NCBI RefSeq assembly: GCF_037975245.1
Contig: NC_092573.1
Location: 18,486,265-18,550,264, forward strand
Source: Apostichopus japonicus
Lineage: Eukaryota > Echinodermata > Holothuroidea > Aspidochirotida > Stichopodidae
Direction: 5' to 3'
DNA length: 64,000 nt
Both the position numbers and the translations under genes were made by a program. Positions within the stretch are counted from its first letter, which is position 1. Each line of letters starts with the position of its first letter. Shown here one piece after another: positions 1 to 10,930 of the stretch. The notes beneath the pieces were generated by a model. It saw only the letters and a list, made by a program, of their open reading frames with translations. It searched no databases and had not been told where the DNA came from.

Positions 1-2372
1 CTAATCAGAGGAAAATAAGCTGGTTAGTAATATAAATTGTTTTAAACACTTGACCATATATATTACAATTGGTGACCATATTTCATGATTCTAGCAATGT
101 AACAGTCACCTTTAAAGCTGCATTATGAATTCCACTGAATATAAATGCAAGAAAAATGATACCTACAGTATCTGGACTTTCTGAATTATGTTTTTTGTTT
201 GTGTGAAAGGAGGGAGGGGGAGAGGGAGAGGGGAGAGGGGTGTATGATGTGCAGTTATAAAATCACACAATCTTGACAATTTACTTTAATTCTCCACACA
301 TTTTGTAAGTAACATTCGCTCAAAAACTGAGCACGTGAAAAATCCACACGTGAACAAACCTTGCATTTGAATGATATTTATGAAAATGAACCGAGTCATG
401 TTTCTTGAGTCGCTCAAGGAAACGAACCGCTTTAAATTTCAAATTAATTTGCAAATTTTCGGATGAAATCGAAATCGAGAGGAAAAGTCCGTAAAATTGC
501 ACAAAATCCCAAAGATTTAGACTGTTGGGACACTTCTATAATAAACTATTCTATTGATTGGACCCATCTGGCAAGATTATAAATATCTGGAATATTACCT
601 TGCCTTTAATTTCCTGCGAATCCAAAGTTTCGAGTCATTTACACTGTAGTTTTCATCTCATCGTAATGTAACCTGATCTCTGCAGTTATCGTTTGTAAGC
701 GTACTTCCATATATGATAGCTAAAGTAAATCTATGAACAGATCTCCTGATAAACAACCATAACTTTACTACCTGTAGCTAGATTTCAATCAGCTAGGGCT
801 GGCTCAAAAATCCCAAAACTGTTTATGATTTGGGGAAAAGGGGGAAGGAGAGCACATGAGCACATTTATTAATTACGGAGAAAGTGACAACAAAAAAGGG
901 GGTGGGAGGAAGGATGAATTCAAGAAAAGACAAGACAATTAAATTAAGACAAAATACAGTAGTAATGAGGAAGGGTTTGAAACGGAAATTTTTAACAAAA
1001 TAACTTGCACGGCCGGGACTGAGATTGCTGTTTCATATTCTCCTTGATACTTTCTACACAGCGCAGCTACAGTAGTAGATTTACATGGGCATCCTTCACA
1101 TGTAGCTGTATGCATTTCTCATTGCGGTTATTATTCAGCATGCAGGATGTGCGTCTGATCCAAGTCCCTGAGGGAGGGGTCTAAGCAGGTGGGGTGTCCA
1201 CCTCCCATTTGGAAAATTTGTGCAGTTTTTTTTGCTATAAATTCTGGAGCTAACTTCTGTGCCAAATATTCATCCATATTTTGGTAATGGTCAAATTTGT
1301 TACATTATTATAATCATCTAAAATAGTGCCAGGCAGAAATGTTTAAAATACTGTTTGTGCTGGGTGGCATTCAGAATGCAGGGTGCAGTCATTTTGTAAT
1401 TATTCTTGTCTGCTCTGCATGATACTAAAATTTGATTTGTACATGCAGTTTATATATGAATCGAGTGTGTCGAAGGCCATTATTTTATTATGAGGTTCGG
1501 AGAAAGGGTAATTAAACAAAGAGATACCATTGTTAAATGTTAATATAGATTCTTCAACACACAGGATAGTGGTGTGCCATTGGGCACACATGTTCCCAAC
1601 CCCACCCCTCCCCACCCCCTTACTCTGTGAAAACAGAAGGGAATGCATGCGCTCCTATACTACTGTACACATTCCCACCCTAGGCTGATAATTCGTTCTA
1701 GCACAAACATTGTAAGTCACATTTAAGCTGCAAAAGTTGCACAACAGGTCAATTAACAGATATTACTTTTATGCCCCGATGGAATAACATTATATTACAA
1801 CCAAAACAGCAGACGTCCCCTTTCTATCATGAAAGGAAACATTAATCGGGGGGAAAAAAATACGTCAAAAGCAAACATGAACGGAATAACAGAGGCCATC
1901 GAAGTGATAGTTCAAAGGAAGTAAATCTAAGCCATTAAGATGTGATTGATGTGAAAATACAAACACATTAAACATGTTGTCTCTTCCAATGAAAGGATGT
2001 TTGATGATTTTTTTGTGAGAGAGAGAGATACTTTTAGGTCATTGTTTTTTTTTTTCTTTTCGTTTTTCTTCCATTCCTCTTGAAAGCCTCATAGAATAGT
2101 CTGTGCTTACAGAGAGGATACTTTAGTCTGTTGACGAATTGATCCCCTAGATCCATTAACTGTCATTCGTTAATCTCATAGACTCACTAAGGACATCCAT
2201 TTGCTTTAATTGGATCTGATTTAGAGCCCTGATGGATTTTGCGGGGGTTCTGAGCCTACTTTTTTCTTTCTCGCTCTGAAGCAAGTAGTACAGACGCCTG
2301 TCATGTGTTAGATATAAACATGCAAAGTACCTGAGTATTTAGTATGGAAACATTAAAATTAATACACACTAT
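1..2372. other. non-coding AT-rich DNA
   Basis: No open frame here has splice sites or protein-like composition worth calling. The stretch holds a purine-rich G/A tract near 205-240, a second near 835-910, and short T and GA runs near 2020-2055. I see no recognisable gene or mobile element. Confidence 0.6.
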
Positions 2373-2427
2373 AAAACTTACTGGTTTGGGCATTTTACAA
2401 ATCACCATAAACTTACCTGTCTTCTAG
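2373..2427 (+). repeat. diverged DIRS terminal-repeat relic
   Basis: The sequence AAAACTTACTGGTTTGG at 2373-2389 is an exact 17-base match to the terminal repeat of the DIRS element at 60452-60468. After a diverged spacer of similar length, CTTACCTGTCT matches the same repeat again. The order and strand of both blocks are kept. No coding part of the element lies beside it, so it looks like an old solo terminal repeat or the tip of a decayed copy. That the two sequences match is seen directly; the origin is inferred. Confidence 0.6.
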
Positions 2428-2673
2428 TCCTAAAAATAAACTATACCACAATCTATACCTAGTAGCTTTCAACAAGTGGTATTTCTTCCAGTACTATAAA
2501 GCCAGAGTCCCCGACGGGGCCCTATCTTTGAGTTGAACGTCCTATTCATCATGGATCTACAGTACCCTTCAGAAGTCTATAATTAAATTGTCGCTGGGGC
2601 ACTTTGCAAGAATGTTACCAAATGTTGTAGGAGCTACAGTTCGGAAGGTATGCTCATGTAAAGGAGAAAAATA

Positions 2674-2706
2674 ATATGTACATATGTGTGTATATATATA
2701 TATATA

Positions 2707-2751
<45 letters not shown>

Positions 2752-2760
2752 ATATATATG
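2674..2760. repeat. TA/TG microsatellite
   Basis: About 85 bases of alternating TA interrupted by short TGTG blocks. A shorter related TA tract lies near 2915-2945. Confidence 0.9.
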
Positions 2761-5369
2761 CTAGATTGAGGAATGACTGAGTTCTGAAAAGATACAAAAC
2801 GTAGCTATTTGATTACAGAAATGGGAATTAAACAGCCAATAAATTGGTTTGCATACTGTAGCTTTAATTCAATCAACAATAGCCCTTCTAGAGTGAAAGG
2901 ATTATATAAAAATATATAGATGTATATATATATATACACACACATACTGACGCACACTTATATATTGATTGGTACCTATAGCTAAATAGAAGGAATACAA
3001 AAGTTCTTAAACACTTTCAGAAAAATTAAAAACATTAAAAATTAGTACATACTTTATCACAAAACACATCACCTAATAAATGCAGGGATGAATAAATACT
3101 TCAAGAAGTTTAAGATCATGAGTGAAAGATCTGTGCTGTCACTTTCTATCCATTGGGGGCTATCTAGTTGAAGTTATTAATTACTAATTCATAAACTTGC
3201 CATATGAAATAACCCCCTTTGGGTTCATGTATACCGTATCACTGTCTATGCATAGCCTGCACACTTTCTGTTAAAACTCTGTTCACGATACATCCTTGTC
3301 AGTTTTCTGCATCACAGGTCACTGTTTCGTTAATAACATTCACACAAACCAGCCGTGAGTAATAAACTCTCAATATCCTTACCAGCAGTTTAAGATACAT
3401 TATAACAATAAAAATAAAATGAGTGTGCTCTGCAGGTTTTATCTGCCCCTTTTCTTTTCTTTTTTACATGCTATGCTCCAATGATGAGGTAGCTATTACT
3501 TGAATGATTGCTATTAACAATTATTGCCGTCTGTCCTCAGCAAAAGATGAGGGCAAGATCAGGGGCTCTAAAGTCTGTCGCACGCTGTCCGACTGATCCT
3601 CATCCGACTCAACTTGACCTTTGTGACCTACCTAGCTACTTTTCAAACTTCTTATAACTGAACCCTGCACACTGACCGGCTGCCTGATCAGCACACACAA
3701 CGGTTTTGTTCTGTCGGCCACCTATGCTCGTTTAGGTCACATGCAATTTTACTCCCCTCTGATTCATTACATATTTGTTAAAACTACGTAATCTTAGTCG
3801 TGAACCACTGACGGCTGTGGAAAAATGCTACACGTTTAGTTTTCCCCGACTGAAGGTGATACGCGACTCTAAACAAACCCTGGATCAGTGTTCTAAGTCT
3901 TACAAATAGGTTCACTGCTGGACTATCCATGATTAAGGGTGTTGGGTTGAGGTGGTTGTAGTAAAGTAAAATAAATTCCAACATGCTAAAATGCATCTAA
4001 ATATCTAGTGTCTATCTAAATAAATATATAAATATAACGGGTTGTTTGAGGGTAAATTTAAACCATCTGTTACATGCCGAAAAACATAAAAAAAGTTTTA
4101 GTGAATGATGGTCACTGTTACATTTAATTCCAGTAAATGTACTGCGACTAACACTATATAAAGTCATAAAAGGGTTTAAGTGACTTCCTATATCACACCA
4201 TCCAAATAAAACATGCAAAGATGCAAACTTGTTACAAAGTATTTTCACAAACAATGAATGATTATAAGCATTGATTCTCTTAAAGTGCAGTTAATGACTA
4301 TAGTACAAAACACTACCCGAATTTTTTTTTTTTTTACATGTGCTAAAAAAAAAAATTTAAATTTGGTGACTGATTATTTTTTATTACCATTTGTGTCAAG
4401 AGCATTTTTTCTATTGTTTTAGGAGGTGAGAGGGGGAGGGAGGGGAACCTTTTGTTGTTTATTTCTATACGAAGGTGAAGTTTTTTTTATCAATCATCAG
4501 TACTATTTTATAGTCAGGAAGCTATATCAATGGATCTTTAAAATGGTAATCTAACCTGCAATAAATATGTATATGTGACCTTTCTGTGTGAATGCAAACA
4601 GCCGTTCATCAGAACTGCAGGTAACCACAGTTCATGTGACACAGTTTATTGTAAATTTTGACATTTATGCATGAAGCTTTTAGAAAATATCGTATTTTGA
4701 TGTTGATGAATTGGGTGAAAGTTAATTGTTATTCACATGATAACGTCAGCGAGGCTAGAAAATGGGGTTCGAAATTTTCACACATGGCTCAAGTTACACT
4801 TCCCCTTTTGTACAAAACTGGTAAATATCCCAAATCGTAATTATACACTCAAATGAAAAACAGACAGGAGTGTTTGTCAAATGTACTTTATGTGAACCTT
4901 CAGACAATATGTATGTTTGAACAGATATGCATTTTGAAATGTCACCGTTTTATTTCCCTGTTTCTTTTGTGATAATGTCCAATTCTTCTTCTGTAGTGAA
5001 GAAACTCAAGGTAGCAGAGTATTTCACATTTATAATTCATTGACTTAAGTATTTAATGGGATTGACCGGAGGGATGAAGGAGGAAAAGACAGAGATGAGG
5101 TCTGTCTTGCTATAACAGCTAATAATCTCCAGTCAGGTGCAACCATGAGATTATAACTCTACAAATAACCTTGCATCAAATTTTGTTGGAAGAACGCAAT
5201 ATTTTTCTCCAATATGTGCGTCGTCATTTGACTTAGTTATTTTACCTACCATGCAGCGCATCGGCTATGAAATGTTATGCAGTGAAGCAACGCTCGTTTT
5301 ATATGTTTCACAGCATATATCAATTTGTTCTGTATGTGTGTGTGCGTGTGTGCGTTTGTTTTGCTATCT
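2761..5369. other. non-coding AT-rich DNA
   Basis: Nothing codes convincingly here. It contains T and A homopolymers near 4320-4360, a G/A-rich patch near 4420-4450 and a TG-rich tract at about 5330-5360 that flanks the next feature. Confidence 0.55.
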
Positions 5370-5518
5370 GACCGAGGACTTGAACAAAAGAATTTCAGGT
5401 CCTCGGTTGTGACCTCTAAAGAATCACCACGTCCTCGGAAGAATTCTATTGCATGGGGTATTGTTAAAGTTAGGGTACGTGGATTTGAACAATGGAAAAT
5501 ACAATGGGGTCCTCGGTC
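5370..5518. mobile_element. small terminal-inverted-repeat element (possible MITE)
   Basis: The 10-base word GACCGAGGAC at 5370-5379 is matched by its reverse complement at 5509-5518, bounding about 149 bp. The core GTCCTCGG also recurs inside at 5399 and 5431, so 5371-5407 can fold as a hairpin. The unit interrupts a TG-rich microsatellite, present on both sides, which fits insertion into simple sequence. It has no transposase, and I see no clear target-site duplication, so it could also be a chance cluster of one motif. Confidence 0.35.
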
Positions 5519-5533
5519 TGAATGAAACACAAA

Positions 5534-8500
5534 CATGTGTGCGTGTGTGTGTGTATGTGAGTCTGCATGTATGTGATTCTCACTATGATTGAAAGTGGCA
5601 ACTTGAGACAGCTGCCTAATTTACTACAATACTACTTGCAACGATGTTGCAATTCCATTTGTGATAGAAATCAGCTTGAAATGAAAGAAAAAACTTGTTT
5701 TCTGCTTTACATTATATTAATGTTGCAAGTTAATAATCTATGCTTGCAACTTCAAATAAAAAGTTTCTGTCATTAAAATTAAAAGACAGATAGAATCATC
5801 TAGACCATGTCATGTAGGACCTACTAAATTAAGGAGATTCTTGAAACTGAAGAAAGAAACATCCACATATCAAGACAGTCAGGATAATACAATTATAGAC
5901 AATATAACAAGATTGATGCTTTGGAACATTACATAGCCTGTACTGTTATCCACAATCCTGAGGAGATAACTTTAGAAGAACGGAGGAGAAGAAACGAAAG
6001 ATGGAATGGTTATGGGGATACGTCTGAAAAAAAAAAAAAAAAGCAAAAATATCAACCTGAACTAGAAGTTTCAGACAAAGGATGCATGCACGGTGAACTG
6101 TTTATTTAATTTCAAAGTCACTTAGGAATCATGAAGAAGATTGTTATTGATTCAATTTGTGACTGTGTGAGGCACAAGAGAAAGGCTCACCACATCTAGA
6201 TGAAGATAAATCTTCTTGCTCTACTTTACCAACTTTTCACTTACTGTATCTTTGATATTAGTTGCAGCCAGAATGACATGCACGCATGCATCCTGTTGGA
6301 TTATTGTAACTTCTAATTAATGGTATTTAACTTTAACGATGTATATTTTAAGAATAATGATTTTCCACACCCTGAGCATAAAACAGGTCTTGTAACGGTA
6401 GTTTAAATAATGAATGGGCAACTACAATCTGCTTTGAGAAATTGCATTTGGAGAAAAGAAAATGGTTAAGCTTCCTTTTTCCTCACTCTTAAAAGCATGC
6501 AATTCTTTAGAATTTCTATGTCAGAACCTTACATGACAACTGAATTTTACTTATAAATGTGCCTTCCAGACATATATATATACTTTAGAGGTGACCATCT
6601 TGAGAACAGAAACCCTGAATGAACTAATTTAGGCATGTGGCTTTCACTCACTTTTTTCATATATGTTGTCAAAATTCCATCAAAATCCGGTCCTGATTGA
6701 TTCATCTTCTGAATCCTTTCAACAAGAATTACCAGAGTTACATGTCAGTAAGGCCTGACATGTATACATATAATCTGCCACTGAATTAACCTGTCTCACT
6801 GATATATAACTACTCTATAGGCCTTGCCTGTAAAGTTAGTGCTAGAACACTAGTATGAAGTTATGAACTATGAATGTCTTACTTTTATCCATTTTATGAC
6901 TAATTATAAGCCACCGGTAATAAACTCCTTAAAATGATGCTTAAAAACCTGCTGCATAATATTAAGTTATTTATAGGTAAATTTAAATCCTCAGATTTTC
7001 TATGGAACACTCGAGCAAGGTAAGCATACTGTCTCGGAGGGATTCAGTTAACTGCTCCAGGGCTTGACCGACATTAAGACTAATTATGTACAGTAGATTA
7101 GAGGCTACTTTACAGTTTTCACAAAACTTAAAATTGGAATATGATTACCACAGCAAACTGAACAAAATTACCAAAATTTAATAAGAAAGGTTGACATGGG
7201 TATGTAAGGTAAAAACTGGAACTAGATGTGAAAACACAGCAAAACTTTTTTAAATAAAAAAGATTCAATATAAATCAGTACTAATTGGCATATAATAGGA
7301 TGCTTTATGGAAGACAATTAAACAGCAAAGACAATATTGCCATCTTCTAAATTGGGTCCTCTGAATACCCACTGGTTTCTGTCCCGCCGATTAATTCCGC
7401 TCTCGCGTAGGAGACGAACATTTAATAACTTGTAACTGAGTATCACCAGTTGGCAAATAAAACTGACTTTGAAAATACTAGGAAACCCACTGAAATATCC
7501 AAAACAACAAAATTAATAAATAAATAAAAAAATGTATATAAATATAAATAAACAGTAATTTTCATTCACATTTCTTCAATTTTATCATACAGTATCAGAC
7601 TTGATCATTCAAGGATCTCCAGGTAAAGGAATGTGAAAACAAAGTTAGATTTTTTTTATAGTTTTCAGTAAATTCCCAAAGTATAAACTCAACATGAAAA
7701 CATTTCAAGGAAACATAGCAGCCCAATCTTCCTCAATTGTTCTCTGTTATTTATAACGATGCTTGAACAACATCCCAAGACAAGCTAAGAATAAATCACA
7801 TGCCATGAGGAACTTAACTTTTTTTTTATGGTACTTCCAGAGTTCAAATAAAATGAGGAACTCTTAAAAAGGATTTTCTGGTGGCGAACAACGTGAATCA
7901 TTTGCCATAGAAAAAGCAATGGGGGATGTGGTTTGCGCCTAAGGATTCAGGCCAATTTTCAGCAAATTTTGATAAGCAAACAGACTTCGACCACCGGAAA
8001 AATCCTTTTAATATGACCGTCATCGAGCTGAATTTACTTCGAATGGTTTCCTTTTAATCAAGAAGGGGAGTTGACGATTGATTTAAGCCTCTGTGTGCAT
8101 CCACACGATCATCAAAATATGTCAAGTTTATAGGGATTCAATAAAATGAATTTCTTTTGGCTTCTAGATCCTATTACCCTTGGGAAATACTATTAAACTA
8201 AACTAAATTTTATCGTAAAGTTTGGATGGTTTTCTTTGAAAGAATGGGTTTAGCAAATGGCTATTTCTTCGAGTATTAGATTTAAAGTTCTTAACATGAC
8301 CTCATCATAGTTTTGCATGGTTCCAATTCTATATCAATACAGTGTGAAACTCTTAGAAACAGGAACAATAATGATTTCACCTCCTAGTGAGATGTCCACT
8401 ATTACATCACAAATTGACAAAATGGTTGCTCTGCCATCTTAGATGACTTTCCTAGCATCTATCTTGGGGGGGGGGGTGGGGGTGGGGTTATAGTCATCAC

Positions 8501-9794
8501 AAGGATCCAAGTCATATAAGCAAAAGTTGATGGTTGGGTTTAGCTTAAATCTTTTATCTATGTCACTGTCACGTATTTTGGGGTTTTTTTTCGAGAGGTA
8601 ATTACAGTTGACGTCATGGGTAAATTTTCTGATGCAGGAAACCAAACAAATAGATCCATCTTGTGGGGTCTCCTTGATACAAACTCGATACAGATGCAAC
8701 ATGACCTCTCAGTCAAGATTCCTTAAATGTCATCATTTATTTTTAGGGTAAGCCATGATAATTGGATTACCTTTCTCTTTTTCCTTTCGTTTGGTTTCCT
8801 CATCTCTCCTTTAGAAGTTTACTTTGTCCTTTGTTGGTATTTTTGTATTATATATATACAGCTTGATTATAATATAAACAGCATGCGGCTTAACTTGACA
8901 CTTTTAAAATTAATTTTACATATCGTAAGAAACAGAGCATTTGCCAACCAAAATCTATATTGATTTTCACCTCTCTTTTTTTTTCTGATGAATTAAATTA
9001 CAGCACTATGAAATATTGCTACATTTCTTAGGTGGGGGGAAGGGGAAGAATATGAACATCAAAGCTTAGAATTATATGTAAATATATCTACACAATTTAG
9101 GCTAGGTCTACATGGACACCAGTCCCTTTCAATGTGTTGTAGGCAATAGCCTGGGCCTTATGGCTGTTACAGTACTTCTTTTGAGACTTAAACTTTAACC
9201 TTTTATTAGGAAACAATTCGGAATTTCAGTGCAGACCTTACCTAATTTAGTCGTCCTGCATACATGCATATAAGCATAGGTACATAGATATACATAAAAT
9301 ACATACTGAGCATCTACATTATATATATAATTTATTTGACTTTTACACAAAAGTCAATATCATCATAAAAGTACCAACGACAAGATATCTCAATGTCAAT
9401 TAATGGATCCATTGGGAGAGATTGCTTGATGTGCAATGACATGACATTTCTAATTTTGGCTGTATTAAGGTATAAATAATGACTATTTCGCAGACGATTA
9501 CCAATTTTCTGTACGGATATATGCGGAAAGATGATTTGTGAGTTATGTCCAGATATTATAACTCAATTAGAGTGTCACACGATTGGAAATTTGAGAAGGC
9601 CACAGAAAAATGATTACAAGACAAATTTGCTCCCAAAGTTAATTTTTGCTTGCATCATGGAAGCATAATAATAAGCATTAAACCTGACAAGGTACACAGC
9701 TTTGGATCAGGGTTGAAAGTTCTTTAAAGTACATCTATGGACATCTATATAAGAGCTAGCTGATTGAAGGAGGAGGCATATTTTGTTATTAACT
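5534..9794. other. non-coding AT-rich DNA
   Basis: No supported gene. It contains a TG tract at 5534-5570, an A run near 6028-6043, a TA tract near 9321 and an 11-base G run at 8466-8476. A protein-like frame near 5889-6109 was considered and rejected because no splice sites bound it. Confidence 0.55.
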
Positions 9795-9968
9795 GATGGT
9801 GTTTCACCATGGCGTTTCACCATGGCCTTGGACCATGGCGTTAAACCATGGCATTTAACAATGAAGCTTAACCATGGCGTTGAACCATGGCATTTAACCA
9901 TGGAGTTGGACCATGGCGGTTCACCATGGTGTTTAACCATGGCATTTAACCATGGAGTTTAACCACTG
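9795..9968. repeat. CCATGG-centred minisatellite
   Basis: A tandem array of about 12- to 13-base units of the form TTNAACCATGGCG/A, with roughly 14 imperfect copies. Each unit carries the palindrome CCATGG, so the array is largely self-complementary at unit scale. Open frames across it are a by-product of the repeat. Confidence 0.9.
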
Positions 9969-10109
9969 CTTAAGCTGTGGTTAGCTTTTTGATCAATTTA
10001 ATGCATATTATTATTCGTCCTCTGGAAATCCTTCATTCCAGACTTGTGGTACTCCTGTCTGTACTCAGACCTGTACAAGTATAATTTTCTGTACTCGTTT
10101 GTACTCTTT

Positions 10110-10591
10110 GTGGTCAAGTGGTTAAGGCGATGGACTGGTGATCTAAGGATTGCAGGTTTGAGTCCTGGCCAGATCATTACGTTGTGGTCAAGTGGTTAAG
10201 GCGATGGACTGGTGATATAAGGATTGCAAGTTTGAGTCCTGGCCAGATCATTACGTTGTGGTCAAGTGGTGATCCCAAGATTACAGGTTCGAGTCCTGGC
10301 CAGACCATTACATGCGGTCAAGAGGTTAAGGTTATGAACTGGTGATCTGAGGATTGCAGGTTTGAGTCGTAGCCAGATAATTAAGTTGTGGTCAAGTGGT
10401 TAAGGCAATGGACTGGTGATCTAAGGATTGCAAGTTTGAGTCCTGGCCATATCATTACGCTGTGGTCAAGTGGTGATCCCAAGATTACAGGTTCGAGTCC
10501 TGGCCAGACCATTACATACGGTCAAGAGGTTAAGGTTATGAACTGGTGATCTGAGGATTGCAGGTTTGAGTCGTAGCCAGATCATTACGTT
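10110..10591 (+). repeat. tandem tRNA-like (SINE head) array
   Basis: Seven tandem units, mostly about 73 bp, resemble a tRNA(Ser-type) head. Each has an A-box-like TGGTCAAGTGGTTAAGGC and a B-box-like GGTTTGAGTCC or GGTTCGAGTCC, followed by a CCAGATCATTAC linker. Units starting near 10110, 10185, 10315, 10387 and 10519 are near full length. Units near 10257 and 10461 lack the middle of the A-box half. A short unit followed by a variant unit and a full unit occurs at about 10255-10460 and again at about 10460-10662, so the array grew partly by a roughly 205-bp duplication. The anticodon arm does not fold cleanly and no terminal tRNA acceptor stem pairs, so these are SINE heads rather than functional tRNAs. 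Confidence 0.75.
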
Positions 10592-10930
10592 GTGGTCAAG
10601 TGGTTAAGGCAATGGACTGGTGATCTGAGGTTTGCAGGTTCGAGTCCTGGCCAGATCATTACAGCGGCACGTCATCTCCATTGCCTCGCTTCACCCAGGT
10701 GTATAAATGGGTACTTGAGAGGTAACTTGTAAATATAGTTGCCTGTGCCGGTTTTTGGCTGCACCCTATGGGAAGTCCCCCAGGGGACACATAGATGTGG
10801 TGCGCTGCAGTGCCTGAGGAGGGATTGTATGAACTTTGCAGTCTATGGTGTGTGGGTGTGACAAGTTACCAATGCACCAGGGGTTGTTGTTAAGTCATGT
10901 GAGAGGGACTTGGCCTCAAACAAGACTGAA
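10592..10930 (+). mobile_element. tRNA-derived SINE
   Basis: The last tRNA-like head (A box near 10593, B box near 10638) runs into a non-tRNA body. That body contains CACCCAGGTGTATAAATGGG, a phrase I associate with tRNA-derived SINEs of marine invertebrates. SINEs are transcribed by RNA polymerase III from the internal A and B boxes and retropose using LINE enzymes. The body continues through GC-richer sequence to about 10.83-10.93 kb. The 3' end is not sharply defined and I see no clear tail or target-site duplication. Frames inside it are not genes. Confidence 0.7.

Noticed and set aside
5889-6109. Protein-like plus-strand frame containing LEHYIACTVIHNPEEITLEE
   Set aside because: No acceptable acceptor precedes the open part (an in-frame TAA lies just upstream). 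The end runs into an A-rich tract, and no partner exon was found.
10110-10663. Functional tRNA genes
   Set aside because: Acceptor stems do not pair, the anticodon arm is degenerate and the units are in tandem leading into a SINE body.
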